Source: Nonomuraea wenchangensis (lineage in GTDB: Bacteria > Actinomycetota > Actinomycetes > Streptosporangiales > Streptosporangiaceae). From it: DNA of 64,000 bases. The stretch is taken from assembly GCF_900111685.1 (NCBI RefSeq), contig NZ_FOHX01000019.1, positions 134,124-198,123 of the forward strand, written 5' to 3'. The translations under genes and the position numbers were made by a program. Below are positions 37,531-44,799 of this stretch, piece by piece. A model generated the notes under the pieces. It was given only the letters and a program-made list of their open reading frames with translations. It had not been told where the DNA came from and did no database searches. The first letter of the stretch is position 1. The number at the start of each line of letters is the position of its first letter.

Positions 37531-39228
37531 ATGAAAGCAGCACGTCTCGTCCTCGCCCTGGCCGTGGCCGCGCCGCTGGCCCTGGCGGGCTGCGGGGGCC
37601 GCACCGGCGGCGGTGGCGAGGAAGGCGCCGGGGGCCGGGGCGACGACCGTACGGTGAGGGCGTTCGACATCAACCCGCGCCCGCGCGACCAGGTCAAGAA
37701 CGGCGGCACGCTCCGGTGGGGCATCAACGAGCTGCCCGCGCAGTGGAACCGCAACCACGTCGACGGCAACCTGGCGGTGGCGGCGTCGGTCAGCAACGCG
37801 CTGCTGCCCTCGCCCTTCTACTCCGACGAGAAGGCCGAGATCACGCCCGACCGCGACTACGTGCTGGAGGCCGAGGTCACGGCGCGGCGGCCACGGCAGG
37901 TCGTCACCTACACGCTCAACCCGAAGGCGCACTGGTCCGACGGCAAGCCGATCACCTGGGCCGACTACCAGGCCCAGTGGCGGGCGCTCAACGGCAAGGA
38001 CCCCGCCTACCGCATCGCCTCCGCGACCGGCTACCAGGACATCGAGAAGGTGGCGCGGGGCAAGGACGACCACGAGGTGGTGGTGACGTTCGCGCGGCCG
38101 TTCGGCGACTGGCAGTCGTTGTTCGGGCCGCTGCTGCCGGCCGCCACCAACTCCTCGGCGGAGGCGTTCAACACCGGGTGGCTCAACAAGATCCCGGTGA
38201 CGGCGGGACCGTTCAAGTTCGGCGGGTTCGACCAGACGGCCAAGACGGTCACGCTGGTGCGCGACGACGCGTGGTGGGGCGACCGGGCCAAGCTCGACAG
38301 GATCATCTACCGGGCGGCCGAGCAGGACTCGCTGATCGGCGCGTTCAGCAACGGCGAGCTCGACATCATCGACGTGGGGCCGTCCGCGCCCGACTACGCG
38401 CGGGCCAGGGCCACCTCGGGCGCGGAGGTGCGGCAGGCGGCCGGGCCCGACTTCCGGCACTTCACCTTCAACGGCTCCAGCGAGCTGCTGCGCGACCGCA
38501 ACGTACGCCGGGCCGTGCAGCTCGGCATCAACCGGCAGGCCATCGCGCAGTCCGACCTGCAGGGCCTCGACTGGCCGATCGCGCTGCTCGACAACCACTT
38601 CTTCATGAACACCCAGGAGGGCTACCAGGACAACGCCGGCGAGTACGGGGCCTACGACCCCGCGCGGGCCCGGCGGCTCCTGGACGCGGCCGGCTGGCGG
38701 CTCGACGGCGCGGTGCGGAAGAAGAACGGCAAGCCGCTGGAGCTGCGCTTCGTGGTGCCGTCCGGGGTGCAGATCAGCAAGCAGGAGGGCGAGCTGGCGC
38801 AGAGCATGCTCGCCCAGATCGGGGTGAAGCTGACTATCCGGTCGGTGCCCAGCGGTGACTTCTTCACCAGCTACGTCATCCCCGGCAACTTCGACATCAC
38901 GCCGTTCTCCTACATCGGCACGCCGTACCCCGTGTCCAGCAGCTTCGGCATCTACGCGAACGCGCCCGACGGCAAGACGTGGAACGCCAACTTCGGCCGT
39001 ACCGGGTCGGCGGCCATCGACGAGGCCATGAGCCGGGCCGCGCAGAGCCTGGACCCGGCCGAGGGGCGCTCGCTCGCCAACGCCGCCGACCGACTGCTGT
39101 GGCAGGAGGTCAACGTCCTGCCCCTCTACCAGCGGCCACAGAACGTGGCCGTGAAGGAGACGCTGGCCAACGTGGGCGCGCGCGGCTTCTACGACCTGCA
39201 CTACGAGAACATCGGCTTCACCGCCTGA
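37531..39228 (+). CDS. Extracellular solute-binding lipoprotein (family 5)
   Basis: A 565-residue peptide- or opine-type binding protein. The N-terminus is a lipoprotein signal with lipobox LAGC near residue 21, followed by a Gly-rich tether. Family 5 features include GGTLRWGINELPAQWNRN, HWSDGKPITWADY and FTFNGSSELLRDRNVRRAVQ. It delivers the ligand to the two permeases encoded just upstream. AGGAGGA precedes the ATG. The name ABC family W-like binding protein sometimes used for such proteins reflects weak ligand knowledge; the real ligand is unknown. Confidence 0.93.
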   Translation: MKAARLVLALAVAAPLALAGCGGRTGGGGEEGAGGRGDDRTVRAFDINPRPRDQVKNGGTLRWGINELPAQWNRNHVDGNLAVAASVSNALLPSPFYSDEKAEITPDRDYVLEAEVTARRPRQVVTYTLNPKAHWSDGKPITWADYQAQWRALNGKDPAYRIASATGYQDIEKVARGKDDHEVVVTFARPFGDWQSLFGPLLPAATNSSAEAFNTGWLNKIPVTAGPFKFGGFDQTAKTVTLVRDDAWWGDRAKLDRIIYRAAEQDSLIGAFSNGELDIIDVGPSAPDYARARATSGAEVRQAAGPDFRHFTFNGSSELLRDRNVRRAVQLGINRQAIAQSDLQGLDWPIALLDNHFFMNTQEGYQDNAGEYGAYDPARARRLLDAAGWRLDGAVRKKNGKPLELRFVVPSGVQISKQEGELAQSMLAQIGVKLTIRSVPSGDFFTSYVIPGNFDITPFSYIGTPYPVSSSFGIYANAPDGKTWNANFGRTGSAAIDEAMSRAAQSLDPAEGRSLANAADRLLWQEVNVLPLYQRPQNVAVKETLANVGARGFYDLHYENIGFTA

Positions 39229-39279
39229 GCCCGTGATCCCGTCGGCGGGAATGTCGGCCGGGTCCGGTAGAAAAGGCGG

Positions 39280-40374
39280 GTGACGATTCGGGTGAGCTGG
39301 GGGCAGATCCTCGCCTGGCGGCTGCGCAGGCAGTTCGTGAGCGGCGCCGACGGCGGAGACGCCGTGAGCGTCGCCCGGCGGCTGTGCGGCGTGCAGGCGC
39401 AGGTGGCCTCGTCGGCGGAGCTGGCCGTGGCGGTCCGGCAGGCGGAGCCGGAGCGCGGGGAGGTGCCCCGTGCCCTGTGGTCCGAGCGCACGCTGGTCAG
39501 GACCTGGCTCATGCGGGGCGGCACGCTGCACCTGGTGCCCGCCGACGAGCTGGCCTCCTACTGCGCGGCGCTGGCGACGCTGCGGTTCTGGGAGAAGGGC
39601 TCGTGGCAGCGCGGTCACGGGGTGACGGCCGACGAGGTCGCCGCGATCATCGAGGCGGTTCCCGAGGCGCTGAAGGGCGAGCCGCTGACCCGGGAGGAGC
39701 TGGTCGACGCCGTGGTGACGATGACCGGCCGGACCCGGCTGCGCGAGGCGCTGGCGTCCGGCTGGGGCGCGCTGCTCAAGCCGCTCAGCCGCCTGGGCGA
39801 GCTGTGCTACGGCCCGCCGCGCGAGGGCAGGGTGACCTTCACCACCCCCGCCGGCTGGCTGCCGGGCTGGCCGGGCGAGCTGCCGCCGTACGAGGAGGCG
39901 GGCGTGCGGGTGGCGCGTGCCTATCTGGGCGCGCACGGCCCGGCCACGCCGGAGATGTTCGACGCGTGGCTGTTCGGCGGGACGGCGCGCAAGGCGGTGC
40001 TGAAGGGCTGGTTCGGCGCGCTGGCGCCCGAGCTGACCGAGGTCGAGACCGACGACGGGCTCACGCTGCTCGCGCTGTCGGAGCACGTGGACGAGCTGGC
40101 CGCCGGCCGCCCGTCGGCGGCCGTGCACCTGCTGCCGGGCTTCGACCAGTACATCCTGGGCGCGCCGCGCACGCTCGCCCCGCTCATCCCGCCGGAGCTC
40201 AAGGCCAAGGTGAGCCGGCAGGCGGGCTGGATCTCCCCCGTGGTCGTGCACGAGGGGCGGGTGGCGGGCGTGTGGGAGCATCGGGACGGCGACGTGGTGC
40301 TCGATCTGGCCGTTCCGGTGCCGGCGGAGCCGCTGGCGGAGGCCGTCACGCGGCTGCGTCCCCTGCTGCCGTAG
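39280..40374 (+). CDS. AlkZ-like winged-helix DNA glycosylase family protein
   Basis: A 364-residue protein of the HTH_42/AlkZ superfamily: tandem winged helices, TWLMRGGTLHLVPADE, and a C-terminal barrel ending PLLP. The catalytic-type motif Q39-A-Q41 (CGVQAQVASS) matches the QxQ of the interstrand-crosslink glycosylase AlkZ rather than the QxD of YcaQ-like AlkX. AlkZ protects azinomycin producers, but most homologues lie outside biosynthetic clusters and may repair alkylated DNA generally. The start is GTG 39280. A 16-bp tandem duplication spans its stop codon. Confidence 0.85.
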   Translation: MTIRVSWGQILAWRLRRQFVSGADGGDAVSVARRLCGVQAQVASSAELAVAVRQAEPERGEVPRALWSERTLVRTWLMRGGTLHLVPADELASYCAALATLRFWEKGSWQRGHGVTADEVAAIIEAVPEALKGEPLTREELVDAVVTMTGRTRLREALASGWGALLKPLSRLGELCYGPPREGRVTFTTPAGWLPGWPGELPPYEEAGVRVARAYLGAHGPATPEMFDAWLFGGTARKAVLKGWFGALAPELTEVETDDGLTLLALSEHVDELAAGRPSAAVHLLPGFDQYILGAPRTLAPLIPPELKAKVSRQAGWISPVVVHEGRVAGVWEHRDGDVVLDLAVPVPAEPLAEAVTRLRPLLP

Positions 40375-40389
40375 TCCCCTGCTGCCGTA
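40358..40389. repeat. 16-bp tandem duplication across a stop codon
   Basis: GTCCCCTGCTGCCGTA occurs at 40358-40373 and again, directly abutting, at 40374-40389. The first copy encodes the last residues of the AlkZ-like protein and its TAG stop begins at 40372. The second copy is non-coding, so it looks like a recent slippage event. Confidence 0.9.
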
Positions 40390-40397
40390 GCCAGGGG

Positions 40398-40652
40398 TCA
40401 GGTGGTGGCGCTGCCCGCCATCACCCGGTCGACGATGCCTTCGCTGCCCTCCTGGCGGGCGCAGTGCGCGCAGCAGTACCAATGCTCGCCCGACTGGACG
40501 CCGTGCCCGATGACCTTGGTGCCGCAGTGCTCGCAGATCGGCGCCATGGCCTCGATGGCGCACTGGAAGCAGTCGAAGGTGTGCACCGCCCCTTGCGCGT
40601 GCACCTCGAAGGCCATGTCGTAGTCGTTGCCGCAGCTCTCGCAGATGGCCAT
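40398..40652 (-). CDS. Small multi-CxxC zinc-ribbon protein
   Basis: An 84-residue protein with four CxxC-type pairs: CESCG, CFQC, CEHCG and CCAHC. This suggests two treble-clef or ribbon zinc sites. The start MAICESCG (ATG 40652) has a GAGGGG site upstream; the frame is open for another 21 codons but these lack a start with a ribosome site. Similar small cysteine-rich proteins are common in actinobacteria and are annotated hypothetical. It may bind nucleic acid or metal, but nothing adjacent indicates which. It is convergent with the AlkZ-like gene. Confidence 0.75.
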   Translation of the reverse strand: MAICESCGNDYDMAFEVHAQGAVHTFDCFQCAIEAMAPICEHCGTKVIGHGVQSGEHWYCCAHCARQEGSEGIVDRVMAGSATT

Positions 40653-40847
40653 GGTGATCCCCTCGGTAGTCGATCCGCCGGTGGGATACCCGGTTCCTGG
40701 GCGCTCCCTTCCCAAGAAACCGCCATATTCCGTCTACTTCCCCCGGTTTCCCTCGTTCCGCCACGAACCGGGCGGGAGGCTCCCGTTTGCCATCACGGTC
40801 AGGACCCAGTAAAGATCGTCGCCGACCCTGTTCCCCCCGTTGAAGGG

Positions 40848-41303
40848 ATGACCGTGCTCACACGTACCGTCCTCGCGGCCGCCCTGGCCGCCGCCGGGCT
40901 CGCCGCGCTTCCTTCCTCCGCCTACGCCGCCACGGCGGCGTACACGCCGGAGCGGATCTGCGGCTCCGGCTTCCATCGTGTCCAGGACGGCCACCGCGCC
41001 ATGAAGACGCGCGACGGCGCCGTTTTCGGGCACGTCTACCTGATGTACAACAAGCGCAGCGGCCAGAACTGCGTCGCCGCGATCAAGACCGCGTTCCGGG
41101 GCGTCCGCTCCGTCACCGGCGCGTACCTTGAGGTGCGCGGCGGCGGCAGGTCGGAGGACGCGCAGAAGTACCGCTACTACGCCGAGACCGGCCACCTGGC
41201 CGGGAGCTGGAAGTGCGTACGGTACGCCGGCTGGACCCGCGACCCGGACAACCGCGTCGAGGCGTGGGGCGGCCGCCAGAGCTGGGGCAACTGCAAGGGC
41301 TGA
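40848..41303 (+). CDS. Secreted SapA-like (spore-associated) small protein
   Basis: A 151-residue protein with a Sec signal peptide (residues 1 to about 27, cut near AYA). The mature part has four cysteines and the pattern CGSGF, VYLMYNKRSGQNCVAAI, YRYYAETGHL, CVRYAG, and a final SWGNCKG. That order resembles Streptomyces spore-associated protein A, a small secreted protein found on spores. Similarity is judged by motif spacing only. The upstream 195-bp gap shows no clear promoter; AAGGG lies just before the ATG. Confidence 0.7.
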   Translation: MTVLTRTVLAAALAAAGLAALPSSAYAATAAYTPERICGSGFHRVQDGHRAMKTRDGAVFGHVYLMYNKRSGQNCVAAIKTAFRGVRSVTGAYLEVRGGGRSEDAQKYRYYAETGHLAGSWKCVRYAGWTRDPDNRVEAWGGRQSWGNCKG

Positions 41304-41386
41304 GATTTCCCGGCCCGAAGTTGTCACATCGCGGCGGCCTGCCCCGTCCATCACCCGTAAGCACGAAACACCTACGGGAGGCTGCC

Positions 41387-41830
41387 ATGAGCCAGCGGAT
41401 CAACCTCATCAAGCACGTGCCCGACATCTACCACCACTTCATCGAGGCGGAGAAGATCCTGCGCGGGAGCGAGCTGCCCACCGCCACCTTCGAGCTGGTG
41501 AAGCTGCGGGCCAGCCAGATCAACGGCTGCGCCTACTGCGTGGACATGCACAGCCGCGACATGAAGAAGTCCGGCGAGAGCGACGAGCGCCTGTGGATGG
41601 TGGCCGCCTGGCGCGAGGCCACGGTGTTCACCCCGGCCGAGCGGGCCGCGCTGGCCCTCGCGGAGGAGGCCACCCGGCTGCCCGACCGGGAGGCCGTGCC
41701 GGACGCGGTCTGGGAGCAGGCCCGCGAGCACTACGACGACAAGCAGCTCGCGCTGCTGATCGCGGCGATCGCGATGATCAACGCCTGGAACCGGATCGGC
41801 GTGACCGCCCGGCTCGCGCCCGGCGCCTGA
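41387..41830 (+). CDS. AhpD/carboxymuconolactone decarboxylase family protein
   Basis: A 147-residue all-helical protein with the AhpD-like active site C48-x2-C51-x3-H55 (NGCAYCVDMH). Members are peroxidase or disulfide-exchange enzymes. The ATG at 41387 has GGGAGG 6 bases upstream. It stands alone, with no peroxiredoxin gene beside it. Two hairpins and an 11-bp repeat array follow. Confidence 0.93.
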   Translation: MSQRINLIKHVPDIYHHFIEAEKILRGSELPTATFELVKLRASQINGCAYCVDMHSRDMKKSGESDERLWMVAAWREATVFTPAERAALALAEEATRLPDREAVPDAVWEQAREHYDDKQLALLIAAIAMINAWNRIGVTARLAPGA

Positions 41831-41835
41831 CCGGA

Positions 41836-41868
41836 GACCGGCAGGAGACCGGCAGGAGACCGGCAGGA
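41836..41868. repeat. Three copies of an 11-bp tandem repeat
   Basis: GACCGGCAGGA is repeated three times without gaps between the AhpD-like stop codon and a perfect hairpin. A truncated fourth copy precedes the array at 41829-41835. Confidence 0.9.
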
Positions 41869-41870
41869 GC

Positions 41871-41930
41871 GGGCTGGAACGGGCGGGAGCCCGTTCCAGC
41901 CCCGGGCCCGGCCGCGCTGACCGGGCCTTT
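41871..41930 (+). terminator. Double hairpin terminator
   Basis: A perfect 14-bp stem (GGGCTGGAACGGGC at 41871-41884 with its complement at 41889-41902, loop GGGA) is followed by a 7-bp stem (41905-41911 with 41921-41927) ending in TTTCTT. The second has the shape of a classic intrinsic terminator. Confidence 0.88.
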
Positions 41931-41965
41931 CTTCATGCTTCTTACACCGAACTTACGGGGGTGTC

Positions 41966-41976
41966 GGTAGATAACA
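41966..41976 (+). promoter_or_regulatory. -10-like element upstream of the 56-residue gene
   Basis: GGTAGATAACA (TAGATA at 41968-41973) lies 35 bp before the start codon in an AT-rich stretch unusual for this genome. The same 11 bases lie directly before narG. I see no convincing -35 element. Confidence 0.45.
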
Positions 41977-42007
41977 TCAGTAACAAAAACATCACGGGGG
42001 GCTTACG

Positions 42008-42178
42008 ATGAAGAGGCTTGTGGTGGTGCCGCCACACATCGCCAGGCACAAGGTCCGCGACATCCGTTCGGCGGACCGCCGCCACAAGCCCCCCGTCGAT
42101 CCCAAGGTGGTCGACCTGCGCGCCTACACCGGCCGCAACGTCATCCGCTTCCCCGGCGGCCCGGCGCCCGCCGCCTGA
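42008..42178 (+). CDS. Small basic protein of unknown function (56 aa)
   Basis: A 56-residue open frame with an ATG behind GGGGGGC and strong G/C third positions. The sequence begins MKRLVVVPPHIARHKVRD and ends RNVIRFPGGPAPAA. It is rich in Arg, Lys, Val and Pro, with a predicted pI well above 9 and no membrane segment or cysteine. It has its own AT-rich promoter-like upstream region and a terminator before it, so it appears to be a separate transcript. It converges on the PNPOx-fold gene 2 bp downstream. I recognise no family. Confidence 0.6.
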   Translation: MKRLVVVPPHIARHKVRDIRSADRRHKPPVDPKVVDLRAYTGRNVIRFPGGPAPAA

Positions 42179-42180
42179 CG

Positions 42181-42801
42181 CTAGGAGGCGTACAACTTCT
42201 TGGCGTAGGTCGCGCCGTAGTACGTCTCCAGCTCCTCCACAGACTCCTCCACCTTCTGCGTCTCCTTGGTGAGTCGCGCGTGCGAGGGCAGGTCGTCGCC
42301 CCAGGTCTCGGGCTTCCAGAGCGACGAGCGCATGAACGCCTTCGCGCAGTGGAAGAAGATCTGCTCGATCTCGACGACGATCGCCAGGTGCGGGCGGTGG
42401 CCCTTCACGATCAGCTCGTCGAAGAACGGGGCGTCGCGGACGAGCCGGGCGCGGCCGTTGATCCGCAGGGTCTCGTTGCGGCCGGGGATCAGGAAGATCA
42501 GTCCGACGTGCGGGTTGCGCAGGATGTTGATGAAGCCGTCGGCGCGGCGGTTGCCGGGCCGGTCGGGGATGGCGATCGTGGCGTCGTCGAGCACGTGGAC
42601 GAACCCGGCCGGGTCGCCCTTGGGCGAGACGTCGCACGCGCCCTGCTCGTCGGAGGTGGCGATCAGGCAGAACGGCGAGGCGGCCAGCCACTGGCGGTCG
42701 CGCTCGTGCAGCCGCACCCGCTCCTTGGTCGCCGCCCTCGGCATGACCTCACCGAGCAGCTCGCGCAGCTCGGCCTCGGACCCGATTTCCGCCCAGCTCA
42801 T
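42181..42801 (-). CDS. PNPOx-fold flavin-binding protein (MSMEG_1061 type)
   Basis: A 206-residue split-barrel protein with CLIATSDEQGACDVSPKGDPAGF, IPDRPGNRRADGFINILRNP and HCAKAFMRSSLW as recognisable blocks (each quoted only in part elsewhere). The pattern matches the MSMEG_1061-like branch of the pyridoxamine-phosphate-oxidase family, which binds FMN or F420; the reaction is unknown. Its start ATG (42801) lies inside the end of the upstream HxlR-type gene, a 53-bp overlap, so the two are almost surely one operon. Confidence 0.9.
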   Translation of the reverse strand: MSWAEIGSEAELRELLGEVMPRAATKERVRLHERDRQWLAASPFCLIATSDEQGACDVSPKGDPAGFVHVLDDATIAIPDRPGNRRADGFINILRNPHVGLIFLIPGRNETLRINGRARLVRDAPFFDELIVKGHRPHLAIVVEIEQIFFHCAKAFMRSSLWKPETWGDDLPSHARLTKETQKVEESVEELETYYGATYAKKLYAS

Positions 42802-43354
42802 GTGATCTCCCTTCGGGGGTTTCCCCCATTTTGTCAGGGATCGGGGCGAGCATCCTGTGCGGTGATCGAAGGGTGAGACTGACCAGGTCCGTACGCGCGT
42901 CGTCCCGCAGCCCCGGCCCGGGCCGCACCTCGACCTCCTCCAGCGGCACGCTCCGGCCACACGTCCCGCAGATGGAGTAGGGCTCCAGCAGGGAGCCGCA
43001 GGTGACGTGGTGGTAGAGCCGCCGGTGGCCGTTCGCGGCCAGGTGGCGCTCACCCCACTGGGCGAGGGCCAGCACCGGCACCCACAGCTCGCGGCCCATG
43101 GGGGTCAGGACGTACTCGTCGCGGGGTGGCGCGTCCTGGTAGCGGCGCCGTTCGAGCACGCCGGCCTCGACCAGCGCGCTCAGCCGCTGGGACAGCACCG
43201 CCTTGGGGATGTCGAGATGGGCCTGGAAGTCGCCGAAGCGGCGCACGCCGCACATCGCGTCGCGGATCACGAGCAGCGTCCAGCGTTCGCCGAGCACCTC
43301 CAGGGTCTTGGCGAAGGAGCAGTCCTGGCCGTCGTAGTTCTTGCCGAGCGCCAT
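42749..43354 (-). CDS. HxlR-family transcriptional regulator
   Basis: A 201-residue regulator. The HxlR winged helix shows DCSFAKTLEVLGERWTLLVI, FGDFQAHLDIPKAVLSQRL and YVLTPMGREL. After it come CSLLEPYSICGTCGRS-like cysteines (C-x2-C) and a tail that runs into the next gene. HxlR regulators often sense thiols, quinones or aldehydes. The start MALGKN (43354) is preferred; ATG 43363 adds three residues. It overlaps the PNPOx gene and is divergent from an MFS exporter, with matching repeats between them. Confidence 0.9.
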   Translation of the reverse strand: MALGKNYDGQDCSFAKTLEVLGERWTLLVIRDAMCGVRRFGDFQAHLDIPKAVLSQRLSALVEAGVLERRRYQDAPPRDEYVLTPMGRELWVPVLALAQWGERHLAANGHRRLYHHVTCGSLLEPYSICGTCGRSVPLEEVEVRPGPGLRDDARTDLVSLTLRSPHRMLAPIPDKMGETPEGRSHELGGNRVRGRAARAAR

Positions 43355-43366
43355 GCCACCCATGTT

Positions 43367-43422
43367 AGTTCATTCACCGAACCGTGATACCGTCCCGCGC
43401 TATGAGTTCATTGACCGAACCG
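43367..43422. promoter_or_regulatory. Paired HxlR-type operator repeats
   Basis: AGTTCATTCACCGAACCG (43367-43384) and AGTTCATTGACCGAACCG (43405-43422) differ at one base and are 38 bp apart start to start. Each contains GTTC-N7-GAAC arms. The first is between the divergent genes and the second spans the first codons of the exporter gene. They are well placed to bind the HxlR regulator encoded next to them and control both genes. Confidence 0.65.
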
Positions 43423-44799
43423 ACTCGGCTCGTGCGGCGCGGCACCCTGGCCGTGGCCTCGGCCGCGCCGCTGCTGGTGCTGGCCAACTTCACGCTGCCG
43501 ATGGTGACGCTGCCGGAGATGGCACGGGACCTGCGGGCGGGGCCGACCGGGCCGGTGTGGATGCTCGGCTCGATCGCGCTCGGGCTGTCGTCGCTGCTGC
43601 TGGTCTCCGGCGGGCTGGCCGACGACCACGGCCGCAGGCGGGTGCTCGTCGCCGGCTCACTCGTGCTGGCCGCCGCGAGCGCCGTGGCCGCGGCGGCCCC
43701 GTCGACGGCGGTGTTCGTGGGCGCCCGGCTCGTCCAGGGCGGGGCGAGCGCCGCGATGCTGGCCGCGAGCCTCGGCATCGTCGGGCACGCCTGCCCGGCG
43801 GGGCCCGAACGGGTGCGCGCCACCGCCAGGTACGGCGCCATGATGGGCCTCGGCACCCTGCTCGGCCCGCTGCTGTCCGGCGCGCTCGCCGCGCTGACCG
43901 GCTGGCGTACGGTCTACGCGCTGATGGCGGCCTCGGCCACGGCGCTGGCGGTCGCCGCGGCCCGGATGCTGGAGGAGTCGCGCTCGCCGGCGCGGCGCCG
44001 CTTCGACGTGCCCGGCGTGGTGCTGCTCAGCCTGGGCGTGGCCGCGCTGGTCGCCGGGGTGACCGAGGGGCGAGCCGGCTGGACGCGGCCTGTCGTGCCG
44101 GCCGCGTTCGTGCTGGCGGCGGTGCTGCTGGCGGCGTTCGTGGCGGTGGAGCGGCGGCGGGCGGAGCCGCTGCTGGACCTGGCGTTGTTCCGGCGGTCGT
44201 CGTTCCTGCTGGCGACGGGGTCGGCGCTGGTGGTCGGGGCGGCGATCGTGGGGCTGCTCAACTACCTGCCGACCGTGCTGCAGATCGCGCACGGAATGAC
44301 GGCGCTGGACACGGCGCTGCTGTGCTCCGTCTGGTCGGGGCTGTCGTTCGCGGGCTCGCTGCTGACCCGGCACGTCCGGCTGGGCTCGGCCGCGCGGCTG
44401 GCGCTGGGGCTCGCGCTGACGGCGGCCGGGTTCGCGGCGCTGCTCGGCGTGGGCGCGGCGCTGTCGCTGCCGCTGGTCGTCGCCGGGCTGGCGGTGAGCG
44501 GCGCCGGGTCCGGGCTGATCAACTCCGCGATCACCCATCTGGCCGTCGAGAGCGTGCCGGCGCACCGGGTGAGCATGGGGTCGGGGGCCAACAACACCGC
44601 CAGGTACGTCGGCTCGTCCCTGGGCGCGGCCGGTGTGGCGGCGGTCGTCGGCGCGCTGGGGCCGGCGCGCGGCGCGGACGTGGCGATCGCGGCCTGCGTC
44701 GCGCTGACTGCCGTGACGGCGCTCGCCGTCTGGTCAGCCGCCCGCTCGTCCAGCCGATCGGCTGGCGGCCCGATCACCAGCGTCGCGCCTGGGCCATGA
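43402..44799 (+). CDS. MFS exporter, DHA2-like
   Basis: A 465-residue transporter with about 12-14 hydrophobic segments. The motif A-like GGLADDHGRRRVL lies after TM2, and ARLVQGGASAAMLAASLGIVG is motif C-like. The ATG at 43402 lies in the second HxlR-type repeat. It is divergent from the HxlR gene, the usual layout for a regulator and its efflux pump. Its end overlaps the convergent PrsW gene by 26 bp. Confidence 0.92.
   Translation: MSSLTEPTRLVRRGTLAVASAAPLLVLANFTLPMVTLPEMARDLRAGPTGPVWMLGSIALGLSSLLLVSGGLADDHGRRRVLVAGSLVLAAASAVAAAAPSTAVFVGARLVQGGASAAMLAASLGIVGHACPAGPERVRATARYGAMMGLGTLLGPLLSGALAALTGWRTVYALMAASATALAVAAARMLEESRSPARRRFDVPGVVLLSLGVAALVAGVTEGRAGWTRPVVPAAFVLAAVLLAAFVAVERRRAEPLLDLALFRRSSFLLATGSALVVGAAIVGLLNYLPTVLQIAHGMTALDTALLCSVWSGLSFAGSLLTRHVRLGSAARLALGLALTAAGFAALLGVGAALSLPLVVAGLAVSGAGSGLINSAITHLAVESVPAHRVSMGSGANNTARYVGSSLGAAGVAAVVGALGPARGADVAIAACVALTAVTALAVWSAARSSSRSAGGPITSVAPGP

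Noticed and set aside
35269..40764. A 1,831-codon open frame on the minus strand opposite the peptide transporter operon
   Set aside because: It is antisense to five convincing genes, has low-complexity His/Arg/Pro-rich sequence and matches no family; it is a by-product of high GC codon bias.
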